NCBI GenBank assembly: GCA_025201365.1
Contig: JAIXMF010000003.1
Location: forward strand, 992,001 to 1,056,000
Origin: Syncephalis plumigaleata
Lineage: Eukaryota > Zoopagomycota > Zoopagomycetes > Zoopagales > Piptocephalidaceae
Direction: 5' to 3'
DNA length: 64,000 bases
The translations under genes and the position numbers were made by a program. Each line of letters starts with the position of its first letter. Within the stretch, counting starts at the first letter, position 1. The notes below the pieces were generated by a model. The model saw only the letters and a program-made list of their open reading frames with translations. It was not told the DNA's origin and searched no databases. This document shows, one piece after another, positions 60,714 to 64,000 of the stretch.

Positions 60714-63412
60714 TTATGCTTTCTTTTGTGCCACGAATACGTGCATGTGCAAATGAGTTTGCCGATCGTCGACCTCCTTAGTGAATCGTGCCAGTAGATC
60801 GGCAAGATTGGCGGCTCGCGATTCGGTATCCCAGCGAATACATCGAGGAGCAAGCTGTAATGGATCGGAACTGGCCGAGGTGAACGAGGACTCCTCGGAG
60901 ACGGGCAATAAGGACATGGCGGACAATCCGCTGGCGGTGTGGATATCCGTGGTGGATGAAGTGGAACAGGTCGTCGACGGTGTCAGCATATCGAGCATGG
61001 TCCAACTCTCGGTACCTGCACTCATATCGTAGGGCATTGATCGGTAAGCCGTTAAGGGATCGTTTTGTAGACTGGTAACACCGGCGGTAGCAATATTAGT
61101 ATCGGTGGCAATGGAATCATGTATATTCTCGAGTAGACCGAGACGTAGAAAGGAATTCTCGAAATTCGAAAAGATCTGCCCAGTAGGACACGAGCCACGA
61201 TCTCACCGGTGACACCGGACCATGACCCCACGGAATGTGTAGCACTTCACGACCGACACGGTGTAGACCGGCACTCGTCAAGGGTTCGTCGAGCGAGGCA
61301 GCATGATCGAGATTGATACCACGCGCGTTACACACCATTCGTAGCATCGCGTTAAGTCGAGCACCCACCGGACCCACCGGCTGTAATTGCATGTCGCACT
61401 CCATCAATTCAAGGAATCCGCCGGGTTTCAGTAGACGAGCGTATTCCGTGAATAGATTCGGATAACTAGCAGTGGGAATGTTGAACACCAACATACGCTG
61501 ATGAATATAATCGAATGTGTTGGCAGGCAGTGTGGGCATGCCATCCAGTATATTGCCCAGTTGGAATCGGCAATTCTTTGGTGCTCGATCACGAGCGAAT
61601 ACATCCACTAGATCGATACCTGTAAATTGACTTTTAGGAAAGGTGGTTGCCATTTCCTATCATGTACATACGTACGCATGAATAAACGTATCGTGCCATC
61701 GTTATTGCTATCGCTACTTACCCTCATCCATGTTCCACTGCCACAACCAACGTCTAATACACGCTTTGGATATAAAAGTGGCGCAAATAATTACGTCGCG
61801 CGATAAACCAAACGATATCGTGTAAATGATCCGCGCTATCATTGAAAGATTAATAGATTTTACAACATTATTGTTGCTGTTACTGTTACTTCTACTTACT
61901 AATCTACATCATCTTGATCACCTGGTAGCATTTCCGAGGCACCTTGATGGAAATCACAACGACGTCGCCTTGTACCCAGTGAATTGAACGAGTGAGCTCG
62001 TTTTAGGTCCCGTACCACCGAATGGATGTGACTCGGTAATAATGTTCAATTTTGGTTTAGATCGTTGACTGCCTCCTTTACCGTCGGCGGATAAGGATTT
62101 TGACGTACTGTACACTGAAGCATTGGATCGCAAGAGATACTAGCGATAAGTGGACATGATCGCATGGCATTTGCATCAATACCGATAGAGCGTTGCTGGT
62201 CGTTATTATTATTACTATTCTCCTTATCCTTATCCTTAGTGGATCGTTTTTGTAGACAGCCGATAATGGAATGTTTCTTACGCAGTGGTGCCTCCTGTAC
62301 ACTACCTCGTCTCACGGGTATATAGTCAACACCGTCGAGGAGGGAAGATGTATCACCGCCGGTACTTGTGGCGGACATGGATCGAATATGTTGCGGCGAT
62401 GGCCATTCAACCGATTTACTATGGTTGATGGAGGCTGTCGTCATTGTCATCGCTGTCATATCCATGCTAGACTGATATTGCGCGTCTGTTTCATTGGCTG
62501 ATACGATGAAACTGGCGAGGTTAGCGGCTACAACATGACTTGACGTTATTGAGTCGTGCGTAGTCATCGTAGCCGTTCGTTGTTCACCCGATTCCGAGGC
62601 AATACTCTCCATGCTACGTTCACTACGGACACTTGGAGTGTTTCGTTTACCCATGGCAAAACTACGTAAACTACTGGCGAGACTAGCCATCTTACGTAGA
62701 CGATTGCGAGGATGACGATTGATTGCTCCGCGTACTCCATACGATGCGATGTCTCGTTTGTCATACCTAGTGGTGTACGTATCCAGGATCGACCATGGTT
62801 AAAGGAAGAGTTAGAGGTGATGGTAGCAGCAGCAGCAGAAGAAGAAGAACAATTGGAAGCTGAACAGGTGGAAGAAGATAATACGGGCAGTGTAGAACGA
62901 CGAGGTCGATCATCTCCATTGCTACCATTACCGCAAGTACACTCGCAACATCCATTGCTGCTATGTACGCAATGAGCAATATCGGATCGTTGTGGTCCAG
63001 GCACAGATAACTTTCTATCAACAACGATACTAGAACCTATTGGGCTTGGTGCGGTATGACTACACCGTGTACCACCATTACACAATCCATGGCGTGATGT
63101 AGTAGTGGTAGTGGTAGCGGCGCTAAGTGGTGATCCTAAAATTGATTGATAAAATGGTGATGATGACGATGACGATTCAACCCAGACACCGTCGTGTAAA
63201 CGATGCTCTTCTCGATCCAGTCGACCAAAGATGGTGTCAGAGTCGCCATCGGCAGATAGAAACGATCGCACATGATCGGGTCCGCTAGATGCCGCGGTAA
63301 TCACCGTGGATGACCTCTTCGATAGTAGTGAACCACGGGAACGCGAACGAGGTCGTCCGGGTATTCTACGATAATTAGGATCGATTGGTCCTCGACTGGG
63401 TACCTGCCCCAT
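60714..63412 (-). CDS. LaeA/Umta-type SAM methyltransferase 2, N-myristoylation motif
   Basis: A larger relative of the previous gene on the other strand. The start MGQVPSRGPI again has Gly2 and Ser6 followed by Arg. About 450 residues of Ser/Thr-rich disordered sequence follow, with a Cys-rich patch (HSSNGCCECTCGNGSNG), KMASLASSLRSFAMGKRNT and LRKKHSIIGCLQKRS. The methyltransferase begins near 62050: DHLHDIVWFIARRNYLR, motif I KRVLDVGCGSGTWMR, intron of about 80 nt, EMATTFPKSQFTGIDLVDVF, RFQLGNILDGMPTLPANTFD, YIHQRMLVFNIPTASYPNLF and RLLKPGGFLELMECDMQLQP. Its C-terminus carries a 60-residue Ser/Thr insertion and ends HLHMHVFVAQKKA, parallel to the other gene's AYYAYGQKP. One-base frame changes appear near 62760, 62015, 61775 and 61155. 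The substrate is unknown. Confidence 0.82.
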
Positions 63413-64000
63413 AATTACAAATTATAAACAATAAAAAATATGTAGTAGTAGTAGTAGTAGTAGTAGTATTGATAATGGAACGCGTATGTATATATATAAC
63501 TAGATATAATTGATGATGTTGATTATAATGGTACTATTTAAAAAAGGAGGAGAGATAAGATGATAGAAGGGATGGCGAAGTAATAAAGGATTTGTTTATA
63601 CAGTTGCTACCAAGAACATAGTAACATGTAAAGAACTAATATACTATTATTATTATATTATTATGGTTATTAACGTATTACTATAATGGTAGTATGGTTC
63701 GAGTAATAAAAGGTGTAGAATAGTAAAGAAACGGTAGTTGTAGCGAAAGGGATAGGAGTTGTAGTGGTAGCGGTAGAGTAGTAAAAAGGGAAAAAAACGT
63801 AAGTACAGATAGAACGGTAGAGAGACAGAAAGTAGTACAAGTTGTAGTAACCACTTGTCAGGGTGCCTGGCAGTAATGTTAATAGACATGCGAATGGATA
63901 AACACCGCGTGCAGCGCTTTTTACCATGCGTGCATCTTGCTCACACACACACACGCACGCACATACGCATACACTCGTACACGTACACGCGCACATGGTG
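63413..64000. other. upstream region of methyltransferase 2
   Basis: Contains a TAG trinucleotide run at 63443-63468, an A/G-rich leader and a CA-rich microsatellite near 63941-63995 at the window edge. No gene was seen. Confidence 0.5.
63443..63468. repeat. (TAG)n microsatellite
   Basis: Eight to nine perfect trinucleotide units about 30 bases upstream of the methyltransferase 2 start codon. Confidence 0.9.

Overview
The window is nuclear DNA from a fungus, most likely an early-diverging (non-Dikarya) lineage; I cannot name the species. The evidence is the gene content: a DASH-complex Dad2, a WSC-domain wall sensor, an Anp1/Mnn9-type mannosyltransferase, a single-chain eukaryotic acetyl-CoA carboxylase and the TORC2 subunit Rictor, with many introns of about 50-90 nt that have GTAAG-like donors and CTAAC/CTGAT-like branch sites. 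A U11/U12-65K-like protein of the minor spliceosome, a machinery lost from much of the Dikarya, also fits an early-diverging fungus. There are no operons, bacterial genes, tRNA genes, CRISPR arrays or recognisable transposons.

Layout. 1-2.4 kb: the 3' part of TRM44 (tRNA Um44 methyltransferase), then the mitochondrial succinate dehydrogenase iron-sulphur subunit. 3.3-7.6 kb: a tandem pair of paralogous receptor-like seven-helix membrane proteins of unknown family. 7.9-11.9 kb: an Anp1-family Golgi mannosyltransferase (-), kinetochore DAD2 (+) and a small RRM-like protein (-). 12.7-17.5 kb: a long leucine-rich-repeat protein of PPP1R37 type (-). 20-24 kb: a single-pass membrane protein (+) meeting a PAS-domain protein (-). 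26.1 kb: a secreted lysine-repeat protein. 28.4-38.7 kb: CWH43 (GPI-lipid remodelling), a kelch-BTB protein, a WSC sensor and a secreted M14 carboxypeptidase. 38.8-46.1 kb: acetyl-CoA carboxylase (-), with an 8-nt microexon. 47-55.2 kb: the RNPC3-like protein (-) and Rictor (+). 57.9-63.4 kb: two tail-to-tail LaeA/Umta-type methyltransferases, both starting with an N-myristoylation consensus.

A theme is the cell surface and its signalling: mannan synthesis (Anp1 type), GPI-lipid remodelling (CWH43), wall sensing (WSC, possibly the 20 kb protein), membrane-stress signalling (Rictor/TORC2), 7TM receptor-like proteins and secreted proteins. I see no evidence that they form a co-regulated cluster.

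Quality caveat. Many otherwise conserved genes change reading frame by one base without an intron, often in a short homopolymer (for example a CCCC run in acetyl-CoA carboxylase, an essential gene). The breaks cluster in CWH43 (about ten), the LRR gene and the WSC gene, while a 3.8-kb stretch of acetyl-CoA carboxylase has none. I read them mainly as assembly indels and annotate those loci as genes, giving full extents. Eukaryotic ATG starts and intron phases were worked out by hand.
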